A stretch of DNA of 31,588 nucleotides from an uncultured Bacilli bacterium (lineage in GTDB: Bacteria; Bacillota_I; Bacilli_A; RF39; UBA660), in NCBI GenBank assembly GCA_934096605.1, contig CAKOMI010000013.1, positions 1-31,588 on the forward strand, read 5' to 3'. Below the pieces are notes generated by a model that was given only the letters and a program-made list of their open reading frames with translations, did not search any database and was not told the origin of the DNA. Position 1 is the first letter of the stretch, and every line of letters begins with the position of its first letter. Made by a program: the position numbers and the translations under genes. This document shows, piece after piece, positions 23,914 through 31,588 of the stretch.

Positions 23914-23963
23914 AGAAAACTTAGTATTGACACTCAATCAGAGATGAAAGAGCGTCTTTTTTT
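23878..23963 (+). ncRNA. Candidate small antisense RNA, second TA-like locus
   Basis: TAAAAT (23866-23871) is followed by AAAAAAGAGGAAC, a hairpin AGAGG/CCTCT plus ACATTC/GAATGT, and a terminator GACACTC/GAGCGTC (one mismatch, 23929-23956) with seven T (23957-23963). The layout matches the antisense RNA at 1573-1654: A-rich start with GAG-AAC, a first hairpin that is also the opposite strand's terminator, then a T7 terminator. No coding potential. Confidence 0.45.
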
Positions 23964-23988
23964 ACTAGAACAAGTAGTCACACTTTTA

Positions 23989-24051
23989 CTATAAAGAATG
24001 GCAATTGGTTCTAGAAACAATCAATTTCACAAAATTAGCTATATTTAACAT
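23989..24051 (-). pseudogene. Possible broken type I toxin peptide gene
   Basis: 20-codon frame (MLNIANFVKLIVS, then RTNCHSL and TAG) with a weak ribosome site. A second frame just after it continues to 23938 with AILYSKSVTTCSSKKRR, a basic tail of the kind found after a membrane helix. A frameshifted hydrophobic peptide plus basic tail, ending before a minus-strand terminator and opposed by a plus-strand small RNA, looks like a decayed type I toxin. Evidence is positional only. Confidence 0.25.
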
Positions 24052-24094
24052 TTTCACTTATAAATTTTAAGGTAACACTAATACAACCAAACCA

Positions 24095-24103
24095 TGTTAT
24101 AAT
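24095..24103 (+). promoter_or_regulatory. Extended -10 promoter of the J-like/pepF operon
   Basis: TGT followed by TATAAT (24098-24103); no clear -35. Start codon at 24129, with AAAGGA eight bases before it. Confidence 0.6.
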
Positions 24104-24128
24104 AAACTCCGTAGAAAGGACTTTAAAT

Positions 24129-24560
24129 ATGAACTATCTTAATTATTGGCAATATTTTAATATTGAAGATAATGCTTGTGATATTGCTATTAAAACGGCT
24201 TTTGTTATTAAATTTAAAGAAATATATAACACTTTGAAAGTTCAAAACACTTATTCTAGCCAAGAACTTACCACTTGTATTAGGGCTTACAAAACATTAA
24301 CTACACCCTACTACAGGTTTTTACACAATGTCTATTTAGCTAATCAGAATGTAAATACTAAATATAGCGACTTAATTTATAAGGATGTAAAAAATGATTT
24401 TTCTTGCTCTAAAGAAAACCAATATTTTTCTAATTGGTTATTTTCTGTTATGCAAAAATCCTATATTGAACCAGACTTAGATTTTACTATCGTACAAGAA
24501 TTATACGAAATCTTTTTACAAGAGAAAAGTTATACGTTAAAATTAAATAAAAGGAGCTAG
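24129..24560 (+). CDS. Small protein with a J-domain-like N-terminus lacking HPD
   Basis: 143 aa. Residues ~3-70 follow the J-domain pattern: an aromatic start (YWQYFNIEDNA), helix with IKTAFVIKFKEIY, then IRAYKTLTTPYYRFLHNVY, like the AY-x-x-L-x-x-P-x-x-R-x-x-Y end of DnaJ. The HPD tripeptide that stimulates DnaK is missing. The rest is helical and unrecognised. The stop is four bases before pepF, so the two are one transcript. The J-like reading is tentative; otherwise hypothetical. Confidence 0.65.
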   Translation: MNYLNYWQYFNIEDNACDIAIKTAFVIKFKEIYNTLKVQNTYSSQELTTCIRAYKTLTTPYYRFLHNVYLANQNVNTKYSDLIYKDVKNDFSCSKENQYFSNWLFSVMQKSYIEPDLDFTIVQELYEIFLQEKSYTLKLNKRS

Positions 24561-24564
24561 TGAT

Positions 24565-26274
24565 ATGGAACTAAAATGGGATTTAAAAGATTTATTTTTA
24601 AGTGATGAAGATTTTACACAAGAAATAAAATCTATATATGCTTTAACTAAGGAGTTTACCTTAAAAAGTAAAGACATTACTATTACTAATTTAAAAGAGT
24701 TTTTAGATACAAAATGGTTAATTTTAAAAAGAGCTAATATTTGTCTTATATATGGTTCACTTAAATATTATGAAGACGTAAATAATGAAATATGTAAGCA
24801 TTTTATGACGGAGGCAGAACAATTAGATAATTATGTTAAAGAAGCTTGTGCCTTTGTTGATCAATTTATATTGTCAATTAATAAAGAACATATTTTGCAA
24901 ATTAAAGATATTGAACCATATAAATTTTATATAACTGAAATATTTAGAAATCAAGAACATATAAAAGATAATTTAACTACTAAAGAAATTACTAACAATA
25001 ACAATTTTATTAATTCAGAAATTAAAAAGTATAATGAAACTATCAAAAGTATTACTTATGGTTCTATTACAGTAAACAACGAAGAAATAACTATTACACC
25101 TACAAATTTAAGTAAATATCTATGTTCTAAAGATAGAGTTATTAGAGAAAAAACTTATCAATTACTTAATGAAAAATATAGTGAAAAAACCACTATTTTT
25201 AAAGATATCCTTAATAGTATTATTAAAACAAGAAAAATTAATGCTGCTAAAAAAAGTTATCAGAATGTCTTAGATGAAGCCTTATTTACAGAAAATATTC
25301 CTAAAGATATTATTGATACTCTTATTAAAAGTACAAGTAACAATATCCATTTAATTCAAGAATACTTAAAAATTAAAGCTGAATTTTTAGGAGTCCCAAA
25401 TCCACATATTTATGACTTTGGACCAGCTATGTGCGAGTTTACCCCTAAAACTTATAGTACAAAGGAGGCTTTAGATATCATCAAAGAAGCTTTAAAACCA
25501 CTTGGTAATGAATACTTACAAGTAGTAGACATATTACTTACTAATCATATAAATGGTGAGTTATCAGAAAAAAAGCATCAATCCATTACTTTCTCATGGT
25601 ATACCTACTCTTTCTTACAATTTAATGGCTCATATAACTCTTTAAAAAATCTAATTCATGAATTAGGTCATATTGTAAATGATTACTTATCAATTAAAAA
25701 TGAACCATTTATGTACTATAATAGCCCAGTATTCACAGGTGAAATAGCCTCATTAACCAATGAAATTCTTTTAAATAAATATTTATATGAACAAGCAAAA
25801 ACTGATGAAGAAAAAATACTGTTTTTAAGCAAAAATATTGAAAATTACTTTACTACCGTCTTTAAACAAGTAATGTATACTGAATTTGAAAATTTCTTAT
25901 ATGGTAGTGATGAACTTACTATAGAAATGTTGAATAATGAGTATAAACAACTTATAAAAAAATATTATGGAGAAAGTGTTAATTTAGAAGGTGAAACATT
26001 TACTGATTGGACAAGACTAGGCCATATTTATCGTTGGTCTTACTATCCTTTTAAATACGCGACTGGTCTTATTATGGCTAACATTGTAGCAAGTAACATA
26101 ATGAATGGTAGTTTAAGCACTAATAAATATCTTGAATTTTTATCTTCTGGCAGTGCCATGTCTATTAAAGATTTATTAAAAATAGTAAACATTGATTTAG
26201 AACAAGAACAAAATATATCTTTAGGCTTTAATAACTTAGATAATGACTTACAAAAATTAAAAAAACTCATTTAA
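24565..26274 (+). CDS. pepF: M3 family oligoendopeptidase, PepF-like
   Basis: 569 aa zinc metallopeptidase: long helical N-terminal region, catalytic HELGH within NLIHELGHIVNDY at ~365-372, the downstream glutamate in FTGEIASLTNEILL, and the GHIYRWSYYPFKYATG block near the C-terminus that is typical of PepF. It cleaves short peptides in the cytoplasm. Near the usual ~600 aa. AGGAG eight bases before the ATG; ends at a bidirectional terminator shared with alaS. Confidence 0.92.
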   Translation: MELKWDLKDLFLSDEDFTQEIKSIYALTKEFTLKSKDITITNLKEFLDTKWLILKRANICLIYGSLKYYEDVNNEICKHFMTEAEQLDNYVKEACAFVDQFILSINKEHILQIKDIEPYKFYITEIFRNQEHIKDNLTTKEITNNNNFINSEIKKYNETIKSITYGSITVNNEEITITPTNLSKYLCSKDRVIREKTYQLLNEKYSEKTTIFKDILNSIIKTRKINAAKKSYQNVLDEALFTENIPKDIIDTLIKSTSNNIHLIQEYLKIKAEFLGVPNPHIYDFGPAMCEFTPKTYSTKEALDIIKEALKPLGNEYLQVVDILLTNHINGELSEKKHQSITFSWYTYSFLQFNGSYNSLKNLIHELGHIVNDYLSIKNEPFMYYNSPVFTGEIASLTNEILLNKYLYEQAKTDEEKILFLSKNIENYFTTVFKQVMYTEFENFLYGSDELTIEMLNNEYKQLIKKYYGESVNLEGETFTDWTRLGHIYRWSYYPFKYATGLIMANIVASNIMNGSLSTNKYLEFLSSGSAMSIKDLLKIVNIDLEQEQNISLGFNNLDNDLQKLKKLI

Positions 26275-26277
26275 AAA

Positions 26278-26304
26278 CAAGTGACTAAAATCACTTGCTT
26301 TTTT
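26278..26304. terminator. Bidirectional terminator between pepF and alaS
   Basis: CAAGTGA (26278-26284), CTAAAA loop, TCACTTG (26291-26297), then C and six T; A-rich on the other side, so it works both ways. Confidence 0.9.
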
Positions 26305-28050
26305 CTATTCAATAACAGCTTTAATTCTTCTTACGCCTGCACTAGAGGCTTCTTCTTTTTTGATATGAAAATGCCCTATTTCACCAGTACTATTTACATG
26401 TGGTCCACCACATAACTCCCGGGAAATATCACCAATACTATAGACAGTAACAATATCAGGATATTTTTCAATAAACATACATTCAGCTCCTGACTTAATA
26501 GCCTCTTCTTTACTCATTGTTTCTTTTGTAACTTTTAAGTCTTCACTAATCCATTTATTAACTAAATCTTCCACTTGTTTCTTTTCATCATCCGTAAGTT
26601 TGTGATCACAGTTAAAGTCAAAACGAAGACGTGCCTCGGTTATATTAGAGCCTCTTTGATGTGTTTCAGGACCAACTACAACTTTTAAAGCTGCATTTAG
26701 TAAGTGTGTAGCTGTATGATACTTAGTTTCAATAACACTATCACCTGCTAACCCACCTTTAAATTTACCCTTAGAAGCTGTTCTTGATAATTCTTGATGG
26801 GCCTTAAATTTCTTGTTAAAGCCATCTATATCAACATTCAAATTTTGTTCTTTAGCAAGTTCAGCAGTAAGTTCAATTGGAAAACCATATGTATCATATA
26901 AGTGAAAAGCCGTTTCTCCATCAATGTCTTTACCAAAAGACGCAACTCGGTTAAATTCTTTTAAGCCCTTATTTAAAGTACGATTAAATTTTTCTTTTTC
27001 ATTCTTAAGAACTTCTAAAACAATATCTTTATTCTCTTTTATTTCTTCATAGTAATCTTCATATTTAGCCATTATTTTTAAAGCAATTTGTTGTTCCCAA
27101 TCACTATTAATATCAATATTTAATTTTTTAGCATGTCTTATTGCTCTTCTAATTAATCTTCTTAGAATATAACCTTGGTCCGTATTGCTTGGTTTAATAC
27201 CTGATCTATCCGCACTTATAAAGACAGCTGTTCTAATATGATCAGCGATAATACGCATTGACTTTTCATTACCATGATATGGTAAACCTGCTATCTCACT
27301 AATTAAATCAATAATATCACGCCAAATACTTGATAAGTAGTTATCGTTTTTGCCTTCTAATATAGCTGTTACTCTTTCTACACCCATACCAGTATCAACA
27401 TTTTTATGAGGTAACTCACTAACTGTGCCATCAGTGCCCTTTAAGTATTGCATGAAAACGTTATTCCATATTTCTACCCAACGATCATCTTCCGTATCAA
27501 AAGTCTCTGGTATTTCCTCATCACTACGCCAGTAAAAAATCTCAGTATCAGGTCCACATGGGCCAGATAGTTCCATATTTGGCCACCAGTTATCTTCAAC
27601 AGTTTTAGCAATTCTTTTCTTCTTAATACCTAAACTTAACCATTTATTATAACTAACCTCGTCAAAAGGAATAGTATCATTACCAGCAAACACCGTAACA
27701 GCAAGTCTTTCTAATGGAATATTTAAAACAGTCGTTAAAAACTCAAAACTCCAAGAAATAGACTCATCTTTAAAGTAATCTCCTAAACTCCAGTTACCAA
27801 GCATTTCAAAAAATGTATGATGTGTTGTATCACCTATCTCTTCTAAATCATTAGTTCTAACACACTTTTGATAATCACAAAGTCTTGTGCCATATGGGTG
27901 TTTTTCACCTAATAAATAAGGTATTAAAGGTTGCATACCAGCCGTATTAAATAACACACTAGGGTCATTTTCCGGTACTACTGGCGCAGATGGTATTTGT
28001 TTATGTCCTTTGCTAACAAAAAAATTAATATATTTATCTTTTAAATTCAT
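26305..28050 (-). CDS. alaS: Alanyl-tRNA synthetase, short form without the C-Ala domain
   Basis: 581 aa against about 870-880 for typical bacterial AlaRS. Catalytic core: FNTAGMQPL, TTHHTFFEMLGNWS, GPCGPDTE and VDTGMGVERV. The editing domain keeps its zinc motifs, TATHLLNAAL and ELCGGPHVNSTGEIG, and the protein ends soon after at EEASSAGVRRIKAVIE. The oligomerisation and C-Ala domains are missing; the stop is followed by a terminator, so this is a natural short form, not an obvious truncation. It overlaps the upstream kinase gene by four bases and is controlled by the Ala T-box. Confidence 0.93.
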   Translation of the reverse strand: MNLKDKYINFFVSKGHKQIPSAPVVPENDPSVLFNTAGMQPLIPYLLGEKHPYGTRLCDYQKCVRTNDLEEIGDTTHHTFFEMLGNWSLGDYFKDESISWSFEFLTTVLNIPLERLAVTVFAGNDTIPFDEVSYNKWLSLGIKKKRIAKTVEDNWWPNMELSGPCGPDTEIFYWRSDEEIPETFDTEDDRWVEIWNNVFMQYLKGTDGTVSELPHKNVDTGMGVERVTAILEGKNDNYLSSIWRDIIDLISEIAGLPYHGNEKSMRIIADHIRTAVFISADRSGIKPSNTDQGYILRRLIRRAIRHAKKLNIDINSDWEQQIALKIMAKYEDYYEEIKENKDIVLEVLKNEKEKFNRTLNKGLKEFNRVASFGKDIDGETAFHLYDTYGFPIELTAELAKEQNLNVDIDGFNKKFKAHQELSRTASKGKFKGGLAGDSVIETKYHTATHLLNAALKVVVGPETHQRGSNITEARLRFDFNCDHKLTDDEKKQVEDLVNKWISEDLKVTKETMSKEEAIKSGAECMFIEKYPDIVTVYSIGDISRELCGGPHVNSTGEIGHFHIKKEEASSAGVRRIKAVIE

Positions 28051-28571
28051 AGTTCTTTCTCCTTTACAATATTTTCTAATATTTCTTTAATTTCCTTTTC
28101 ATTCATATTTTTTAATATATAATCAAAATTATCATAATTATCAAGCGCATGTTCTGTGATATGAGCAAGTTCTTCTTCACTCAAATCTGTTTTTAAATAA
28201 TCATTAATAACTTTAATTTTAATTGGTTTAAACCCTTCTAAATCACCTATTTCATGGGGCATTCTAACATCACTAATAATAAGATAATCAGCATATTTTT
28301 CATAAACTAAAATATCTTCTTTCATTCTATTAACAAAATAACATTCGCCATAATACTCTCTTAGTTTATTACCAAGGTCTTGTAAAAAAGTTCTTGGTTT
28401 TGGTTCACTTACCATGTCCCATCCTACTATATCTTTAGCAAATAATTTAACATATTTACTATACTCTGTAATAATAACTTTTTTATTATTACTTTCTAAA
28501 ATACTTTTTAATTCATGAGCCACATAAGTCTTACCACTTCGCGCTCGACCAGCTACCAATATAATCTGCAT
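28047..28571 (-). CDS. P-loop kinase, deoxynucleoside monophosphate kinase-like
   Basis: 174 aa. Walker A AGRARSGKT at residues 7-15, a TEYSKYVKLFAKD segment, LQDLGNKLREYYGECYFVNRM and Walker-B-like YLIISDVRMPHEI. This pattern fits small dNMP kinase or dephospho-CoA-kinase-like enzymes. The substrate cannot be assigned. First gene behind the T-box, translationally coupled to alaS, so it is induced on alanine starvation. GGGAGGG precedes the ATG. Confidence 0.75.
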   Translation of the reverse strand: MQIILVAGRARSGKTYVAHELKSILESNNKKVIITEYSKYVKLFAKDIVGWDMVSEPKPRTFLQDLGNKLREYYGECYFVNRMKEDILVYEKYADYLIISDVRMPHEIGDLEGFKPIKIKVINDYLKTDLSEEELAHITEHALDNYDNFDYILKNMNEKEIKEILENIVKEKEL

Positions 28572-28589
28572 ATACCCTCCCTAGACAAT

Positions 28590-28773
28590 AAAAAGGACAG
28601 CACCAAAGGAGTCATATAGACGGTACCATCCTTAATTTAACTTATTTATCTTTAATGGAATAACCCATATAATCTCCTTAAGTAGCAATAAACTTTGTTC
28701 CATTGTAGAATTTCCACCAGCATCTACTCTCTTTAAAAGTACTAAAAATTTACCTCTTAATTCACTGATTAGC
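28590..28773 (-). promoter_or_regulatory. T-box riboswitch, alanine specifier (GCU)
   Basis: Minus-strand leader with the T-box sequence AAGGATGGTACCGTC (28633-28619), AGAGAG k-turn motif (28732-28727), apical hairpin GTAGA/TCTAC holding GCTGGTGG (28705-28727), and GCT in the specifier position (28686-28684) followed by A. GGATGGTACC pairs with GGTGCTGTCC (28604-28595) and five T to form the terminator; uncharged tRNA-Ala would favour the antiterminator. Stem I looks short for the class. Confidence 0.85.
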
Positions 28774-28779
28774 AAATAA

Positions 28780-28808
28780 ATAATACCAAAAAGATCCACA
28801 AAATACAA
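28780..28808 (-). promoter_or_regulatory. Promoter of the T-box leader
   Basis: TTGTAT (28808-28803), 17 bases, TATTAT (28785-28780); start near 28773, just past the surface gene stop. Confidence 0.7.
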
Positions 28809-28821
28809 TAGATTTCTAAAA

Positions 28822-31588
28822 TTATTCTGATAAAATATACGGATTTGATGAACTACCATCTCCACCTTGAACTGAAACCGATGATAAGAGATAAACGACA
28901 GGCCAAACACCCGCCCAGTAGTAAATAGAGTAGTCACTGATTTCCCCAGATGAACCTACAACGAACGCACGACACGCATCGGAAGAGTACGCAAACGGCG
29001 ATAATGTCCAATCCCAATTACCATTATAATAAAGCCAATCATTATTTTTGCAATCGCTTACGCTTGGGTAATACCAACTTTCTAAATATGTATTTAAACA
29101 TGTTGTTCGATCTGTTGTGCTTCCTCCACTTGTTGCATAGCCATAGTCACTTGGATACATTAAACCAACCTTACCAGTCCATGTCGTTGTTCTTTTTATT
29201 GTATCATTGCAATAATTGCCACTTGAACAGATCTTACCAGTATTATCACTTCTTTCATATGTATAGAAATGTTTTGATAATCCTCCACTTGCACTTGTAA
29301 AATCATTCGTTCCTTGACTACCAGTGTTCCATACGGCATCGCCTATTAAAGACTTTAATTTATCATTCATACCAGTACTTGTGAAATCACAACTTGATGT
29401 TTCATTTTTTTGACCTGTATAACATTTTCCTGATTTATTATTCCAATACAATGACCCACCAATCTTCACACTTTCATACCCAGGATTTAATAATTTCATT
29501 AATTTTGATTGACTCCATTCATTTATTCCATTGCCAGAATTTACATTTATTGCACTAGTATCCCATGAATAACTTCCTATTGATGATGCTCTTATTATTT
29601 TAACTCTATCTTCTTTATTCCCTGTGCCATCATCAACACTATTCATTGTACCTATGATTCGCCATAATTCACCATCTATACTCACATAATTATCTGGATC
29701 CACTCCAATGTATCTTATATTTCCATAATCATCTGTTGCCAAGTTTATTGAATCAGTATTTGAAATTAGTGCAATTGCATCAGTAATTTTTTTGCCACTC
29801 ACATTTAATACAATAGTAATTTGAGAGGTAAAGACACTTGAATTACCAGCTTTATCTATAGCTCTTAAATAAACAGTATATGTTCTAGCACTTAAACCAG
29901 TAAATGTATAGGTTGAATTTGTTGATGAATAATATGTTGTACCATCAATACTATATTCATATTTTGCTATACCACTTTCGGTATCGTTAGATGAACTCGC
30001 ATCAACCGTAATCGAATTATCAGTATTAGTTAAAACCATACTTGCTGTTGGAGCTGTAGTATCAATATAAGATATTGTTTTGCTCACGTAACTTACTAAT
30101 CCAGCCTTATCTTTTACCCATACATATAAAGTTGCATTTTTACCAACAGAAAACCTTTGCGAGTTACTTGAACCAGAAATTCCGATCCATGTTGTTGGTG
30201 ATGATGAACTTGTTGTAACTGCATAGCCAGCTAAACCTGATTCATTATCATTAAAATTCATTGTTAATGTCTTTGTTTTAGTCCAAGTTGTTTCATCACT
30301 TAAACTAAGTGTTACGGTTGGTGCTGTCGCATCTACTTTAGTAACAGTTATTGCTTTATTTATTGTATGTCCTGCTCCATCTTTTACCCAGAAATAAATG
30401 TTTCCGTTTTTACTAGCCTTATAAGTATAAGTACTTTCAGTTATGACATTGTCTACACTTGTCCAACTAGTAGGTTCACTGCTAGATTCAGTAAATGCAT
30501 AGCCTGTTATACCAGACTCTGTGTCTTTTGCTACGGCTGTTATTGTACTTGTTGCTCCATAACTAGTTTGTTCTGTTAAACTAACAATGGTTGGTGCAGC
30601 CGTATCAACATGACTTACCTCGACGTCTTTATGACTAATATTACCTAAAACATCTTTAGCATAAACATAATATTTTTTATTACTTGTAACGTCTTTAGCT
30701 ATAGTTGTGCTTTTACCAGTAACACTTGTCCATTCGCTAGGCTCAGTTTCGTTCTCTGTTAAAGCGTAGCCAGAAAGACCTGATTTTTCATCTTCTAAAG
30801 TGATATTTACTGTATTACTTGAACCCCAGTCACTTGAAGCTGTAACTGTTATAACTGGTCCTGTCTTATCCAACTTAGATAGAACAACATTTTCACTTTT
30901 TAAATTACCCATTTCATCACGAAAATAAATGATCTCATCTTTATCTTCTGTATACGTCTTAGTTATTGTAACATTTTTACTAGGTGTATCGATGCTTGTA
31001 TAAGTTACATTATCACTACTATACTCTATTAAATTATAGTTAGTACTTGTGGCATTTATATCTATTGTTTCACTATCTTTACTATAAGTTGTATTTTTTG
31101 AATTATAAGCAATTGTTATTTCATTATTTAAATTTTCTTCTTCTGTATATACTGATACTACACTTATCTTACTTTTAAATGTAGCACTCATAACTTCATC
31201 TAATGCTGGTGTATCATAATCCATCCATAATTTTAAATTATAATTTACTGAATCATTACTACTACCTTTTGGACTTAATGATCCACTCGTTAATTTAAAT
31301 GAGGCATCAGCATTTTTTAGTGTTGGTGTAACTCCTTGATAGGTATTTAATACTTTTGGTGTTCCATCATTTAATGATATTTTTATATATTTATTATTTA
31401 ATCTTTTTGTTATTGTATCATCTAATATATCTTCTAAGTTTACTTGATACATTGCATATGTATCACATGTATTTTCTATAGTAAAAGAATAACTACTACT
31501 CTTTAATCCTTCTTCATCTGTTATAGGATGCAAATCATTTAATGTAATAGCGTCACTTTCATTAGTAATATTTACTTTAAAACATTTA
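28822..31588 (-). CDS. Large Ig-repeat surface protein with lectin-like C-terminal domain (5' end outside window)
   Basis: At least 922 codons; the frame is open through the right edge (KCFKVNITNESD is read upstream of the TTG at 31533), so the N-terminus and signal are missing. Order: TasA/camelysin-like domain as in the 16029-18023 protein (YSFTIENTCDTYAMYQ, YNLKLWMDYDTP), a linker beta domain, about four tandem Ig-like repeats of ~87 residues (hallmarks DTAAPT, ESGxxGYA, xxWTS, YxWVKDxAG), then the WRIIGTM...YPSDYG...WTLSP...PVVYLLSS domain ending GGDGSSSNPYIL. Its variable-loop segment (28901-29000) is 53% G+C. No terminator follows; the T-box promoter begins at once. Likely an adhesin; ligand unknown. 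Confidence 0.85.
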   Translation of the reverse strand, partial: KCFKVNITNESDAITLNDLHPITDEEGLKSSSYSFTIENTCDTYAMYQVNLEDILDDTITKRLNNKYIKISLNDGTPKVLNTYQGVTPTLKNADASFKLTSGSLSPKGSSNDSVNYNLKLWMDYDTPALDEVMSATFKSKISVVSVYTEEENLNNEITIAYNSKNTTYSKDSETIDINATSTNYNLIEYSSDNVTYTSIDTPSKNVTITKTYTEDKDEIIYFRDEMGNLKSENVVLSKLDKTGPVITVTASSDWGSSNTVNITLEDEKSGLSGYALTENETEPSEWTSVTGKSTTIAKDVTSNKKYYVYAKDVLGNISHKDVEVSHVDTAAPTIVSLTEQTSYGATSTITAVAKDTESGITGYAFTESSSEPTSWTSVDNVITESTYTYKASKNGNIYFWVKDGAGHTINKAITVTKVDATAPTVTLSLSDETTWTKTKTLTMNFNDNESGLAGYAVTTSSSSPTTWIGISGSSNSQRFSVGKNATLYVWVKDKAGLVSYVSKTISYIDTTAPTASMVLTNTDNSITVDASSSNDTESGIAKYEYSIDGTTYYSSTNSTYTFTGLSARTYTVYLRAIDKAGNSSVFTSQITIVLNVSGKKITDAIALISNTDSINLATDDYGNIRYIGVDPDNYVSIDGELWRIIGTMNSVDDGTGNKEDRVKIIRASSIGSYSWDTSAINVNSGNGINEWSQSKLMKLLNPGYESVKIGGSLYWNNKSGKCYTGQKNETSSCDFTSTGMNDKLKSLIGDAVWNTGSQGTNDFTSASGGLSKHFYTYERSDNTGKICSSGNYCNDTIKRTTTWTGKVGLMYPSDYGYATSGGSTTDRTTCLNTYLESWYYPSVSDCKNNDWLYYNGNWDWTLSPFAYSSDACRAFVVGSSGEISDYSIYYWAGVWPVVYLLSSVSVQGGDGSSSNPYILSE

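Noticed and set aside
23878..23920. PreQ1-I riboswitch (AGAGG...CCTCT followed by an A-rich tail)
   Set aside because: The loop contains an extra 6-bp hairpin, the tail does not match the pseudoknot pairing I would expect, and no queuosine gene follows.
28632..28937. 101-codon minus-strand frame across the end of the large surface gene
   Set aside because: Overlaps the surface gene's lectin domain and the T-box leader; its codons are the T-box structural elements.
1..31588. CRISPR array, insertion sequence or prophage
   Set aside because: No evenly spaced repeat array, transposase, integrase or phage gene is visible; the repeats present are the 92-bp pair and short operator-like repeats.
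1..31588. Mycoplasma-type genetic code (TGA = Trp)
   Set aside because: TGA acts as stop in reoM, yqzL and the nucleotidase gene, and Trp is TGG throughout.

Overview
The window is AT-rich DNA (roughly 30% G+C by eye) read with the standard bacterial code: TGG encodes Trp and TGA terminates several genes. Conserved gene order (reoM-ruvX-DUF1292-mltG-trmR-trhP; era-yqzL-recO; ezrA-nifS), an Ala T-box and TTGACA/TATAAT promoters with 17-bp spacers point to Bacillota, class Bacilli. The abundance of anchored 'WRIIRING...GLRPVINL' surface proteins suggests an uncultured gut lineage with a reduced genome; that placement is inference.

Layout. (1) 1-3.6 kb is an accessory block on the minus strand: two tandem paralogous surface-protein genes, a candidate type I toxin-antitoxin module between them (a 34-aa hydrophobic peptide gene opposed by a short antisense RNA), a perfect 92-bp repeat downstream of each surface gene, and a divergent ribbon-helix-helix regulator. 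The first surface gene has a G10 tract just after its best ATG. With ten Gs the frame is broken after 12 codons; with nine Gs it reads straight into the protein. (2) 3.7-16 kb is housekeeping: gluP, a small membrane protein, lspA-rluD, a sigma-70-family factor, recO-yqzL-era-ybeY, greA, and the reoM-ruvX-DUF1292-mltG-trmR-trhP1-like-trhP2 operon. (3) 16-23.6 kb holds a third surface protein downstream of ezrA, a 5'(3')-nucleotidase and a cysteine desulfurase, then zinc-ribbon membrane proteins. (4) 23.7-24.1 kb is noncoding: a tRNA-Thr(GGT), a long hairpin and a second locus laid out like the first TA module but with a broken peptide gene. (5) 24.1-31.6 kb holds a J-domain-like protein plus PepF, a short-form alaS with a P-loop kinase under a compact Ala T-box, and a large Ig-repeat surface protein that runs off the right edge.

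Cooperation. TrhP and TrmR together make 5-methoxyuridine at tRNA position 34. MltG, ReoM and EzrA act on envelope growth and division. LspA and GluP process membrane proteins. The four surface proteins share a C-terminal lectin-like domain whose variable loop is strikingly G+C-rich in two of them. The most unusual biology is at 1-3.6 kb, where surface display appears to be controlled by slipped-strand switching and by an RHH repressor, in a unit that also carries a toxin-antitoxin cassette.
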